Part shown: piece after piece, positions 1 through 6,291 of the stretch
Layout: every line of letters starts with the position of its first letter
How positions within the stretch are numbered: the first letter of the stretch is position 1
DNA from: Candidatus Poribacteria bacterium
Lineage (GTDB): Bacteria; Poribacteria; WGA-4E; WGA-3G
NCBI GenBank assembly: GCA_007571355.1
Contig: RKRO01000381.1
Location: 1 to 6,656, forward strand
DNA length: 6,656 nt
Reading direction: 5' to 3'
The notes under the pieces: model-generated
What the model saw: the letters and a program-made list of their open reading frames with translations, nothing else
The model's database searches: none
What the model was told of the DNA's origin: nothing
Program-made: the position numbers and the translations under genes

Positions 1-934
1 TAAAAAAAAAGCGAAGATCTGGCTTGAAATAATTCTCTGACATGAGTCGATAAGCGGTAGCCTCGTCCATCCAATGTGTTATCGTGTCAAAAGAGTCAAG
101 CTGCGTCCGTTTCCTACTGACATTTAGCATGATCAATTTAAATTGCGTGTCACTACGGGCTTTATAGGCATCAGGTATATCCGGGTTAAGATTGATCGCC
201 TCATTATAGGCAGCAAGGGCACTTTCAAAATCCTCCGCTGCTTGATATGCTACACCCCTTTGATACTCAAGATAGGCACGTATCCGCGGGCGGTTTTGCC
301 ATTCCGTTAAAGGCTGAACTTCTGCCCGTTCCGCCGCCGTGAGCAATGCTTCTAGCACGTTTGAAGGCACAGCGTACCCCTTACCGGATTTGACACTGCC
401 CCGTGACTGCACAGCTATGACCTCACCTTTGTCGTTTAGCACTGGACACCCACTCCACCCTGGCCCCGCAGCAGGTATGTGCAACTGAAGCCACTTATCC
501 TTTTTCTCGATACGTCGTACAGTCGCTGGGGCCCTGTTTTCCTTGTCACCGTGATAGCCGATGGCACAAACGCGCGATTTTCTTTTCACATCTTCACTGT
601 TACCAAGGCGAAAAGGGATCTCTTCTTCGGAAACTTTTAGTACGGCGAGATCGTTTTTTTCATCAAACGCTGTGATGCCTTCAATTGTGTACGCTGTATC
701 TGTGTCAACATGTTTTACAGTAACACGCATAGCCCCTTGTAAGACGTGAAAACTTGTCGCAATTTGATCACGTTCCACAAAGAAACCACTACAAGTATTA
801 ACGTTAGCTTCGTATTTGTTGCTGCCAATATACTTTGCAAAAACCGTTGTCTCCAAAACCGCCATGGTACCTTGGATATTTTTTGGAATTTTGGGGGCAT
901 GCTTCTGACGTGAATTCTTTTTTTTTGCAGTCAT
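1..934 (-). CDS. Trypsin-like serine protease with C-terminal TPR, 3'-truncated by window edge
   Basis: An open frame of 311 codons runs from ATG at 934 to the left edge without a stop, so the C-terminus is missing. The protein has a chymotrypsin/HtrA-like fold signature. His63 lies in TSFHVLQG, Asp95 in NDLAVLKV and Ser161 in GPGWSGCPV, giving a complete catalytic triad and oxyanion loop. Residues about 25-200 form the protease domain. Residues about 220-260 fit a tetratricopeptide repeat (AYQAAEDFESALAAYNEAI, then NLNP). The N-terminus is lysine-rich and has no hydrophobic signal segment, so I infer a cytoplasmic enzyme with a TPR, not a PDZ domain, after the protease. A weak ACAGG ribosome-binding site precedes the ATG. 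It lies 48 bp downstream of the glycoside-hydrolase-like gene on the same strand, so co-transcription is likely. Two nine-base homopolymers fall inside the gene, near its start (918-926) and at the window edge (2-10). The substrate is unknown; the family assignment is firm. Confidence 0.85.
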   Translation of the reverse strand, partial: MTAKKKNSRQKHAPKIPKNIQGTMAVLETTVFAKYIGSNKYEANVNTCSGFFVERDQIATSFHVLQGAMRVTVKHVDTDTAYTIEGITAFDEKNDLAVLKVSEEEIPFRLGNSEDVKRKSRVCAIGYHGDKENRAPATVRRIEKKDKWLQLHIPAAGPGWSGCPVLNDKGEVIAVQSRGSVKSGKGYAVPSNVLEALLTAAERAEVQPLTEWQNRPRIRAYLEYQRGVAYQAAEDFESALAAYNEAINLNPDIPDAYKARSDTQFKLIMLNVSRKRTQLDSFDTITHWMDEATAYRLMSENYFKPDLRFFF

Positions 935-982
935 AAAGAACCTGTCTTTTCTAATGTATGTGGTTTTGAGGGTTACCTTAAC

Positions 983-2785
983 TTAGGAGACGACAAAAAG
1001 CCTGGCCTGCCTCGGGGCAAATGTAGAATTCAAATAGGACTTGCCATCAGCGGACCAAAAATTTACGTCCGCTCTCATCTCCTTAAACAGATGCCATTCT
1101 ACGACACTCTTGGCCTCTTGGTGCAGTTCAATCAAAGTATCCATTGGTTCACTGTTTGTGTTGAATAGATAGAAAATTTCGGATGCTTCCGCCTCCCTGT
1201 GAAGCACTTGAATGGTGTCTGTCTCCGTATTGTCAGGTTTCACATAGATCGATACGTTCCGAGTTACCCATTTTCGGAGACATTTTGTGAGTTTCACTAA
1301 TTTCTCGTCAGACGGACCCCGGAGCGTAGTTACACGCCGTCCGTAGATGAGCTGCTCAAGCGGATACGGCTCAAGTCCGATTCGACCGTTTAGCAGATAC
1401 GGTGTAGGTTCATCTACGATCAATCTGCCTTTTGCTTTCGTGAATGCCTTTAGACGCTTGACTGTTTCTTCTTGAAGCGATATGCAACTCGGTAGCAGCA
1501 CAACGCTATAAACCTCTTTGATGGCCTTGCCGTTGTTCGGAAAGCAGAGTCCGCCGCTTTTACGACCGTCTTTTCTTGCAGTGGCAGCAGCTATAATTTC
1601 TGCGGCACCGAGTGCCTGCTCCGAGACAATTCTGAAGTCATACCCCAGTTCCCATACACTTTGACACAGCCAACCCCACGCTTTCGTTACAGCATTCCAC
1701 GATTTCTCATCAGGTTTCGTCCAGAGACTCTGCGTCGGGGCTACCATCAGCAGCGGTCTTTTCGGATAGCCGATTGACAACTGCCGTGTCAGATTACGAA
1801 AGTCCTCGGCTCTGTTCATCCACAAATTGAAACCGAGACTTGCCTCTTCAAAGTGTCGCGATGTTAGAATATCGTTACTCTTTTTTCGATGGATACAGGC
1901 GACCTGTGTATCGCTACATGCCCACCTGGCGACGACAAACCTTTTTGGCGTATCAATTTCGGTGACGTTCAAGATAGGGATGTCTACTTCCGCCAGCAAG
2001 GTCCCTAACTCGAATTCCAGAGCCTTAGCACTTCCCGGTAGACTCAAAGCGAAGTGAAGTCCCTCTTGATGACAGAAATCACGCAAACCGCCAAGGAAGC
2101 AGGTCGCGAATCGTGTCGTCAAGGTCTTCCAAAAAGTGTTTCTGACAGCCGCTGAGTTGTAAGTTTCATAGAACACCAACGGCAGGTATGCTACAAGTGG
2201 TGTTTCCCCCGCTTCCAAGAGGGCAGGACTCCACGGGACTGATGATGTTCCAGCCCCTAAGACGCTCGCTAAAGATAGAAACTTCGGGAGTTCACAGGTA
2301 AAACCGATGAGGTGTTGCTTGCCGTAAGTTTTTAAGTAGCCTCTCAGCAGCCGAACTATGAACTGAGAGACCCCGTGGTCACTTAGCAGGTCATCCGTAA
2401 CCCCTTCTGTCTGATAGAGGTTAATTACTGTGCGTCCACAAAGTCGTTCTGCGATTGTGAGGTTCCCTGCTACACATTGTTGAACATAGTCGCTGATGTT
2501 ATAGCACGGTTCATTCGCATGCGGTTCCGCAATTAAGTAGTGTTGATTATATTCTGTTGCAACCGACTGGAGGGTGTGTCGAAGTGACCTTTGGATCGCT
2601 TCCGCCGTTTCCTCATCACCGAAAGATAAATCTAACGCATTCAACTGATAGCGCGTTTGCAATAAAGCGGATGGCAGCGCAACCCACACATTTTTGCTCC
2701 GTCGTAATTCCCCCTGGTGTGCTGCTGCATTTTGCGCCCCTTGCCATGATAGGACGCTCCCCGTGTAAAAAGGATCCGTCTGCAC
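983..2785 (-). CDS. Glycoside-hydrolase-like protein (GH106-like architecture), 600 aa
   Basis: The protein resembles large bacterial glycoside hydrolases of the GH106 (alpha-L-rhamnosidase-like) type. Residues about 155-280 match the TIM-barrel part: HLIGFTCELP stands where relatives have a GFxxDEP-type strand, followed by VPWSPALLEAGETPLVAYLP, then a helix and DFCHQEGLHFALSLPGSA. Residues about 345-460 look like the following Rossmann/flavodoxin-like domain (RPLLMVAPTQSLW, GYDFRIVSEQAL, VVLLPSCISLQEETVKRLKAF). Residues about 520-600 look like the closing beta-sandwich (SEIFYLFNTNSE, ending APRQARLFVVS). No signal peptide is visible. At 600 residues it is clearly shorter than the usual 900-1100, lacking N-terminal and carbohydrate-binding parts, and the acidic pair of the active-site strand is reduced to one Glu (Glu165). 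Activity is therefore uncertain. The start is GTG at 2785, because an in-frame TAG lies five codons upstream and a good AGGAG precedes it. Assignment rests on recalled motifs, not a search. Confidence 0.7.
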   Translation of the reverse strand: MQTDPFYTGSVLSWQGAQNAAAHQGELRRSKNVWVALPSALLQTRYQLNALDLSFGDEETAEAIQRSLRHTLQSVATEYNQHYLIAEPHANEPCYNISDYVQQCVAGNLTIAERLCGRTVINLYQTEGVTDDLLSDHGVSQFIVRLLRGYLKTYGKQHLIGFTCELPKFLSLASVLGAGTSSVPWSPALLEAGETPLVAYLPLVFYETYNSAAVRNTFWKTLTTRFATCFLGGLRDFCHQEGLHFALSLPGSAKALEFELGTLLAEVDIPILNVTEIDTPKRFVVARWACSDTQVACIHRKKSNDILTSRHFEEASLGFNLWMNRAEDFRNLTRQLSIGYPKRPLLMVAPTQSLWTKPDEKSWNAVTKAWGWLCQSVWELGYDFRIVSEQALGAAEIIAAATARKDGRKSGGLCFPNNGKAIKEVYSVVLLPSCISLQEETVKRLKAFTKAKGRLIVDEPTPYLLNGRIGLEPYPLEQLIYGRRVTTLRGPSDEKLVKLTKCLRKWVTRNVSIYVKPDNTETDTIQVLHREAEASEIFYLFNTNSEPMDTLIELHQEAKSVVEWHLFKEMRADVNFWSADGKSYLNSTFAPRQARLFVVS

Positions 2786-2794
2786 AACTATCCG

Positions 2795-2799
2795 CTCCT
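2795..2799 (-). promoter_or_regulatory. Ribosome binding site fixing a GTG start
   Basis: AGGAG on the minus strand sits nine bases before the GTG at 2785. The in-frame TAG at 2800-2798 overlaps it, so no longer protein is possible and GTG is the first usable start. Confidence 0.75.
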
Positions 2800-2810
2800 A
2801 TCCAAAAAAT

Positions 2811-2840
2811 TTGCAACCGTTAAATATTTTGTGATATACT
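2811..2840 (+). promoter_or_regulatory. Candidate sigma-70-type promoter for the permease gene
   Basis: TTGCAA (2811-2816) and TATACT (2835-2840) are separated by 18 bases and would start a transcript near 2847, leaving a leader of about 150 bases before the permease ATG. On the opposite strand a poorer pair, TTTACA (2863-2858) and TATATC (2838-2833), 19 bases apart, could serve the leftward genes. The two -10 boxes would then share the same bases. This rests on consensus match only. Confidence 0.35.
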
Positions 2841-2857
2841 TTTAACCACCGAGGAAG

Positions 2858-2884
2858 TGTAAAGGTTCGTAAGTAACTTTTACA
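2858..2884. repeat. Dyad in the divergent intergenic region
   Basis: TGTAAAGG (2858-2865) faces CTTTTACA (2877-2884) across an 11-base centre; all eight positions pair if one G-T wobble is allowed. A second, overlapping hexamer dyad is ACTTTT (2876-2881) with AAAAGT (2887-2892). They lie between the candidate promoter and the permease start, and could be an operator or a leader hairpin. No T-run follows, so a terminator is unlikely. Confidence 0.4.
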
Positions 2885-2998
2885 TTAAAAGTGTAGCATA
2901 CCTTAATAATTCATGCAATCAAAAGTTTTGTTGCATGGCTCGGTATACAAGTCCTGAAACGGTTTTGGATACCTCTGAACTATGTCAAAGGATTCGGC

Positions 2999-4249
2999 AT
3001 GAAACTACTTGAAAATATCATATCCGCATTTTCTGTCCTCCGCGCAAGTAAACTCCGTACAATTCTCACGCTTTTAGGCATCACTATCGGGATTGCAGGT
3101 ATTATCGCAATGATGTCTTTCGGCGCAGGTGCTGAAAAACTTATCATGGCGGAATTTGAGAAGATCGGCGGGCCCAGTATGTTCGGTGTTTACCGTCCCG
3201 GACATATCCGCAAAAATGGGCGCTGGCAACGCAATACCAGTCCACATCACCTTGAGATGGAAGATCTCCGTGATATCCTTGCAGAGTGCCCCTCTGTTGA
3301 AGTTGCGACTGTCGAAGGGAGCTACTATATCAATCTTGGGGTGAATGGGAAATTCCAGCCGACCTATCTCCGCGCAACAACAAATGAATACCAAGCTGTC
3401 CGCGAATGGCGCACAGAATATGGCAGATTCCTCGCCGATACCGATATGGACCTGTGGACAAAGGTCTGTGTTATCGGTTCAAAAATTTGGAAAGAACAGT
3501 TTAAAGGTGAGGACCCCATCGGCAAAGAAGTCATCATCAACAATTTTGGGAACAACAAACGGTTTACTGTTATTGGGGTCATGGAGAGCCGAGGTGACGG
3601 ATTAGAGCACGGGAAAAGCGATGACAATATGCTTTTCATTCCGATTACAACCGCACAAAAACGGTTCTGGGGACACGATCACGTCGGGCACATCATGGTG
3701 CGTGCGAAAAGCCCGTTTCACGTCGATCAGGCACTCAAAGAGGTAAAGACCATTATTATGCGCAATCACGGCGGCGATGATACCTTTTTCCGAACCTGGT
3801 CCGCGAAACAGGGCATCGCACAAGCGAAAAGAATGATTTTTATCATAGAGACAGTATTGGTCGTCATTGCGTCTGTCTCTTTGATTGTTGCCGGTATCGG
3901 GATTCTCAACATTATGCTCGTCTCGGTAACCGAACGGATACCAGAGATCGGATTGCGGAAAGCCGTTGGCGCGAAGAATTTTAACATCCGAATGCAGTTC
4001 CTCATAGAATCTGTCATCTTATGTCTAATGGGCAGCCTGCTTGGTATCGCTTTCGGCGCGATTGCCGGGAGAGGCTTTGCTTGGGTCGTGGGCAGGTTTT
4101 TAGATGATATGACTTGGCCCTCAGTAATTACGCCAGAGGCAGTGCTGATTTCTGTCGGTGCCGGGGCAGCCGTCGGCATCTTTTTCGGCTACTATCCTGC
4201 CAGCCAAGCCGCAAAAATGAGTCCCATTGATGCCATCCGTCATACATAA
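2999..4249 (+). CDS. MacB/FtsX-family ABC transporter permease
   Basis: A complete 416-residue integral membrane permease of the MacB type, the class that works with a cytoplasmic ATPase and often a periplasmic adaptor to move lipoproteins, peptides or drugs out of the inner membrane by a mechanical mechanism. The layout is canonical: a first membrane helix at about residues 22-42, an extracytoplasmic MacB_PCD-like domain at about 45-270, then three helices (about 279-308, 334-358 and 381-400) forming the FtsX domain. Family landmarks are TERIPEIGLRKAVGAK (311-326) after helix 2 and the terminal PASQAAKMSPIDAIR (400-414). The ATG at 2999 has AAAGGA six bases upstream. No ATP-binding subunit is fused or adjacent: the upstream gene is divergent and the next gene is Uma2-like, so the partner must be encoded elsewhere. 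The Uma2 gene starts 43 bp later, so readthrough is possible, but a functional link is doubtful. The substrate cannot be told from sequence. Confidence 0.92.
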   Translation: MKLLENIISAFSVLRASKLRTILTLLGITIGIAGIIAMMSFGAGAEKLIMAEFEKIGGPSMFGVYRPGHIRKNGRWQRNTSPHHLEMEDLRDILAECPSVEVATVEGSYYINLGVNGKFQPTYLRATTNEYQAVREWRTEYGRFLADTDMDLWTKVCVIGSKIWKEQFKGEDPIGKEVIINNFGNNKRFTVIGVMESRGDGLEHGKSDDNMLFIPITTAQKRFWGHDHVGHIMVRAKSPFHVDQALKEVKTIIMRNHGGDDTFFRTWSAKQGIAQAKRMIFIIETVLVVIASVSLIVAGIGILNIMLVSVTERIPEIGLRKAVGAKNFNIRMQFLIESVILCLMGSLLGIAFGAIAGRGFAWVVGRFLDDMTWPSVITPEAVLISVGAGAAVGIFFGYYPASQAAKMSPIDAIRHT

Positions 4250-4280
4250 AGCTAACAGCAATGTCAATAACCAAGTAAAA

Positions 4281-4285
4281 AGGAG
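4281..4285 (+). promoter_or_regulatory. Ribosome binding site that decides the Uma2 start
   Basis: AGGAG seven bases before ATG 4293 supports that start over the in-frame ATG at 4227, which lies inside the permease gene. The surrounding 14-mer AAGTAAAAAGGAGA (4273-4286) recurs exactly at 6587-6600. Confidence 0.7.
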
Positions 4286-4292
4286 AGAACGG

Positions 4293-4859
4293 ATGCCGCA
4301 TTCGCAAACAAACCCTGAATCTATTCAAGACCTATCGGTACCCGACACAATGACACTGGAAGAATTTCTTGAAAATGACTTAGAGGGGTATGAATATGTA
4401 AAAGGCGAATTAGTTCCCATGCCTCCAACGTCAATGGAGCACGGTGAGATAAGCAGCAGCGTTCTCCGCCGTTTGAGTCCGCATGTCTTTGAGCATCAGT
4501 TGGGACGTTTGTATACCGCAGGTACGACATTTCACTTAGGGGACCGAGTGGTGAAACCTGATGTTGCGTTTATTTTAACGGACCGATTACCAGAAAACAG
4601 GCGTAAAGGGTCGCCTATTCCACCAGATCTCGCTATTGAGATCGTCTCTCCATCAGATAAACAGTACGATGTTACCGAAAAAGCCTTAGCCTATCTGAAG
4701 GCAGGAACACGCCTCGTTTGGGTGATTGAACCGGTCGCGAAAACAGTAATGGTCTACCGCTCCGAGACAGATTTTACGTTGCTTAACAGTGAAGACACAT
4801 TAACAGGTGAAGATGTCGTTGAAGGATTTAGGTGTCCAGTCGCGCAACTCTTTGAATAG
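4293..4859 (+). CDS. Uma2-family (DUF820) PD-(D/E)XK nuclease-fold protein
   Basis: A 188-residue protein with the usual length and motif order of the Uma2/DUF820 family, which has the restriction-endonuclease fold. Visible landmarks are EGYEYVKGELVPMPP (31-45), His50, VVKPDVAF with Asp90 (the PD of the motif), PPDLAIEIVSPSD with Glu116 (110-122), the following helix with Lys130 and Tyr134, and LVWVIEP (141-147). These match the expected metal-binding Asp and Glu, and the lysine lies in the helix after the core, as is normal in this family. The family is common in cyanobacteria and Poribacteria-like genomes. Its role is poorly known; nuclease activity and a link to mobile DNA have been proposed. 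The start at 4293 was chosen for its strong ribosome-binding site; the 22 extra residues from ATG 4227 would overlap the permease and carry no family motif. It is followed after 16 bp by another PD-(D/E)XK gene. Confidence 0.88.
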   Translation: MPHSQTNPESIQDLSVPDTMTLEEFLENDLEGYEYVKGELVPMPPTSMEHGEISSSVLRRLSPHVFEHQLGRLYTAGTTFHLGDRVVKPDVAFILTDRLPENRRKGSPIPPDLAIEIVSPSDKQYDVTEKALAYLKAGTRLVWVIEPVAKTVMVYRSETDFTLLNSEDTLTGEDVVEGFRCPVAQLFE

Positions 4860-4875
4860 ATCTTAAGGTGGAGCA

Positions 4876-5787
4876 ATGCCTATTTTTAGATTAGAAGAAG
4901 ATACACTCATCATCGCACAAGAAACGAACGTTGGACTTGAACAACATCTGGAGACTTGGCTTGAAAATAGCCCGTGGGCAATCATCCAAGATGAACTCGT
5001 TCTGTGGATTGACAGACAACCGAGTGCACAGGATGAGGAAGGTACTATCTTCCCAGATTTGCTTGGTGTCGATTCAGAAGGGAACCTTGTCATTGTCGAA
5101 TTTAAACGAGGAAGAACTCCGCGGGATGTTGTGGCACAACTGCTTGAGTACGCATCATGGGCAAGCGAACTTTCTGAGGAACAGATTCATGAGATTGCTG
5201 ATGCCTATTTTGAAAAACGCGATGCATTCAGAGGAAAAACCTTCTTCGAGGCATTCAGGGAGGTATTAGATGTTCCTGAAACTGAGGGGCTTCCATCCCT
5301 CAAACGGAAGTTGCGTTTATTTGTAATTGCAGAAGAAATACATCCGCGAGTTGCGCGTGTTTGCCGATTTCTCCGAATTTCATACAAAATGGATGTTAGT
5401 TGTATAGCGGTTTCAAGGTTTCAGACTGAATTCGGAGACGAGATTGTTAATACAGAAACTAAAGTCGGAGATGAAGAGATTGTTACACGAACTTCGCAAT
5501 GGTCGGGGGACAAAGGCGTTAGGGCAGTGGTGCAGGAAGCAGCTCAGGAATTTACAAGGGGAGATGTAAACATTGAATTTACACAGAAGAATATCGCTAC
5601 GCTTATTTTAGAGAAATATCCAGACTTCAACAAAAATACAATAGGAGCTCAGATTATCGCTGGATGTCCCAACCACGGTTCGTACCGTTATCATGCTGGG
5701 AACTACAAATATTATTGGAAAATAGGAACAGGAAAATACCGTCTATATGATCCCGAAAGAGATGAGATTCAGAACGATGATGAATAA
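4876..5787 (+). CDS. NucS/DUF91-like PD-(D/E)XK nuclease with extra C-terminal domain
   Basis: A 303-residue protein. The N-terminal half matches the NucS/DUF91-like endonuclease domain: LEQHLETWLENSPWAI (21-36), FPDLLGVDSEG with Asp61 (59-69), LVIVEFKRGRTPRDVVAQLLEYASW with the catalytic Glu75-Phe-Lys77 pair and Gln88. Asp61, Glu75 and Lys77 make a complete PD-(D/E)XK core. Residues about 145-180 (LRLFVIAEEIHPRVARVCRFL onward) continue the alpha/beta core seen in bacterial relatives. From about 226 a separate domain follows: a helix over FTQKNIATLILEKYPDFN, an NHGSYRYH segment, and a closing GTGKYRLYDPERD strand. It resembles C-terminal modules I recall from restriction-type proteins, but I cannot name it reliably. 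NucS proper cuts mismatched or branched DNA; this protein is only a domain relative, and its substrate is unknown. AAGGTG precedes the ATG by five bases. Tight spacing to the Uma2 gene and overlap with the DUF2283 frame suggest one operon. Confidence 0.82.
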   Translation: MPIFRLEEDTLIIAQETNVGLEQHLETWLENSPWAIIQDELVLWIDRQPSAQDEEGTIFPDLLGVDSEGNLVIVEFKRGRTPRDVVAQLLEYASWASELSEEQIHEIADAYFEKRDAFRGKTFFEAFREVLDVPETEGLPSLKRKLRLFVIAEEIHPRVARVCRFLRISYKMDVSCIAVSRFQTEFGDEIVNTETKVGDEEIVTRTSQWSGDKGVRAVVQEAAQEFTRGDVNIEFTQKNIATLILEKYPDFNKNTIGAQIIAGCPNHGSYRYHAGNYKYYWKIGTGKYRLYDPERDEIQNDDE

Positions 5788-5993
5788 GTTAAAGATGACT
5801 TATTTTGAAAAAGAAGATATATTGCATCTTGTGATTTCCGATGAACCTGAAAGCGCCAGTTTAGAACTGAGTCCTAATATCACAGCTGAACTGAACGAAA
5901 ATAGTAAATTCATCAGGATCGAAAATTCTCAAAGCAAGTGCTTTCATTCAGAATACAATTCTGGATGCTATCTTACTTGGGGACTTTTGCTGA
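5777..5993 (+). pseudogene. DUF2283 small protein, frameshifted by one extra base
   Basis: The first part, MTYFEKEDILHLVISDEPE onward through ELSPNITAELNEN, is characteristic of DUF2283, a family of about 60-75-residue proteins of unknown function common near toxin-antitoxin-like and Uma2 genes. After the Glu at 5921-5923 the frame leaves the family pattern. The other frame from 5925 reads ILKASAFIQNTILDAILLG and stops at TGA 5991-5993, which is the expected DUF2283 C-terminal helix. One surplus A in the run 5922-5925 explains the break. Without correction the frame runs on to TAA 6035-6037, with an unrelated tail. Start choices are ATG 5777, 5780 (both overlapping the NucS-like stop) or 5795; none has a strong ribosome-binding site, and homologues usually begin close to the MTYFE segment. 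It may be a true pseudogene or a homopolymer sequencing error. Confidence 0.75.
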
Positions 5994-6097
5994 CTACTAA
6001 GCTTTGGACAATTTTCAGCGGGGCAGGCAACCTATAAGAAATCCGCAGAAACACCCAACAAATACCCCCAGCAAAAACTCCGGACGCAAGAGACATA

Positions 6098-6114
6098 GCA
6101 CGCCTACGGGGTGC
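6098..6114. repeat. REP-like imperfect palindrome, copy 1
   Basis: GCAC-G-CC-TAC-GG-G-GTGC: outer arms GCAC/GTGC and inner CC/GG pair around a TAC loop, with one G/G mismatch. It shares the CAC-N-CCTACGG-N-GTG pattern with copy 2. Confidence 0.55.
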
Positions 6115-6148
6115 GAAAGTTTCGATAGACCGATTTCTATAGATATAC

Positions 6149-6163
6149 CACTCCTACGGCGTG
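6149..6163. repeat. REP-like imperfect palindrome, copy 2
   Basis: CAC-T-CC-TAC-GG-C-GTG: the same structure as copy 1, with a T/C mismatch at the same internal position. A T-rich stretch (6168-6173) follows, so it could weakly aid termination, but the stem is short and interrupted. A more degenerate third copy, CACGCCTTTGG, is at 6213-6223. Confidence 0.5.
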
Positions 6164-6291
6164 CGGATTTTTCTACGGGTTTCTTGCGTGTGTGAAACTA
6201 TCGGAAAATAGACACGCCTTTGGAACACAACGCCCACGAAACAAGGATTGTCCAAACTTTGGTTTAAATTAGAAAAATCAGAGGGGGCGAC

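Larger units (their letters stand above)
6084..6189. repeat. Possible small palindrome-bearing element
   Basis: ACGCAAGA (6084-6091) is the exact reverse complement of TCTTGCGT (6182-6189). The 106-bp interval holds both better REP-like palindromes. The arrangement is like a miniature non-autonomous element or REP cluster, but an 8-bp inverted repeat at this distance can arise by chance and I see no target-site duplication. Confidence 0.3.
5994..6291. other. Non-coding stretch with REP-like palindromes
   Basis: No convincing gene lies here. A frame at 6004-6195 is low-complexity, has no ribosome-binding site and runs through the palindromes. The stretch contains the REP-like copies listed separately, a perfect 8-bp inverted repeat enclosing two of them, and two small perfect dyads with a single central base: CGAAA-G-TTTCG (6114-6124) and CCAAA-C-TTTGG (6252-6262). 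No good promoter was found for the following gene; TTGTCC (6248-6253) with TAGAAA (6270-6275) is a weak candidate. Confidence 0.6.

Noticed and set aside
715..900. Minus-strand frame of 61 residues inside the protease gene
   Set aside because: It is a shadow in another frame; the true frame from 934 carries the full catalytic triad.
3766..4179. 137-residue antisense frame within the permease gene
   Set aside because: It is complementary to the FtsX domain, has no recognisable motif, and is a typical shadow of a conserved gene.
4227..4292. Upstream in-frame ATG giving a 210-residue Uma2 protein
   Set aside because: It lies inside the permease gene, the added residues carry no family motif, and the strong AGGAG belongs to ATG 4293.
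5747..6037. 96-residue intact protein instead of a broken DUF2283 gene
   Set aside because: The N-terminal part lies within the NucS-like gene, and the tail after 5923 is unrelated to the family while the next frame supplies the expected C-terminus.
6148..6175. Rho-independent terminator
   Set aside because: A T run follows, but the stem is only three plus two pairs with a mismatch; too weak to call.
6004..6195. 63-residue reading frame in the repeat region
   Set aside because: It is low-complexity and basic, has no ribosome-binding site, and runs through the palindromes; probably spurious.
6098..6223. CRISPR array
   Set aside because: There are only two or three short degenerate palindromes, with unequal spacing and no constant repeat length.
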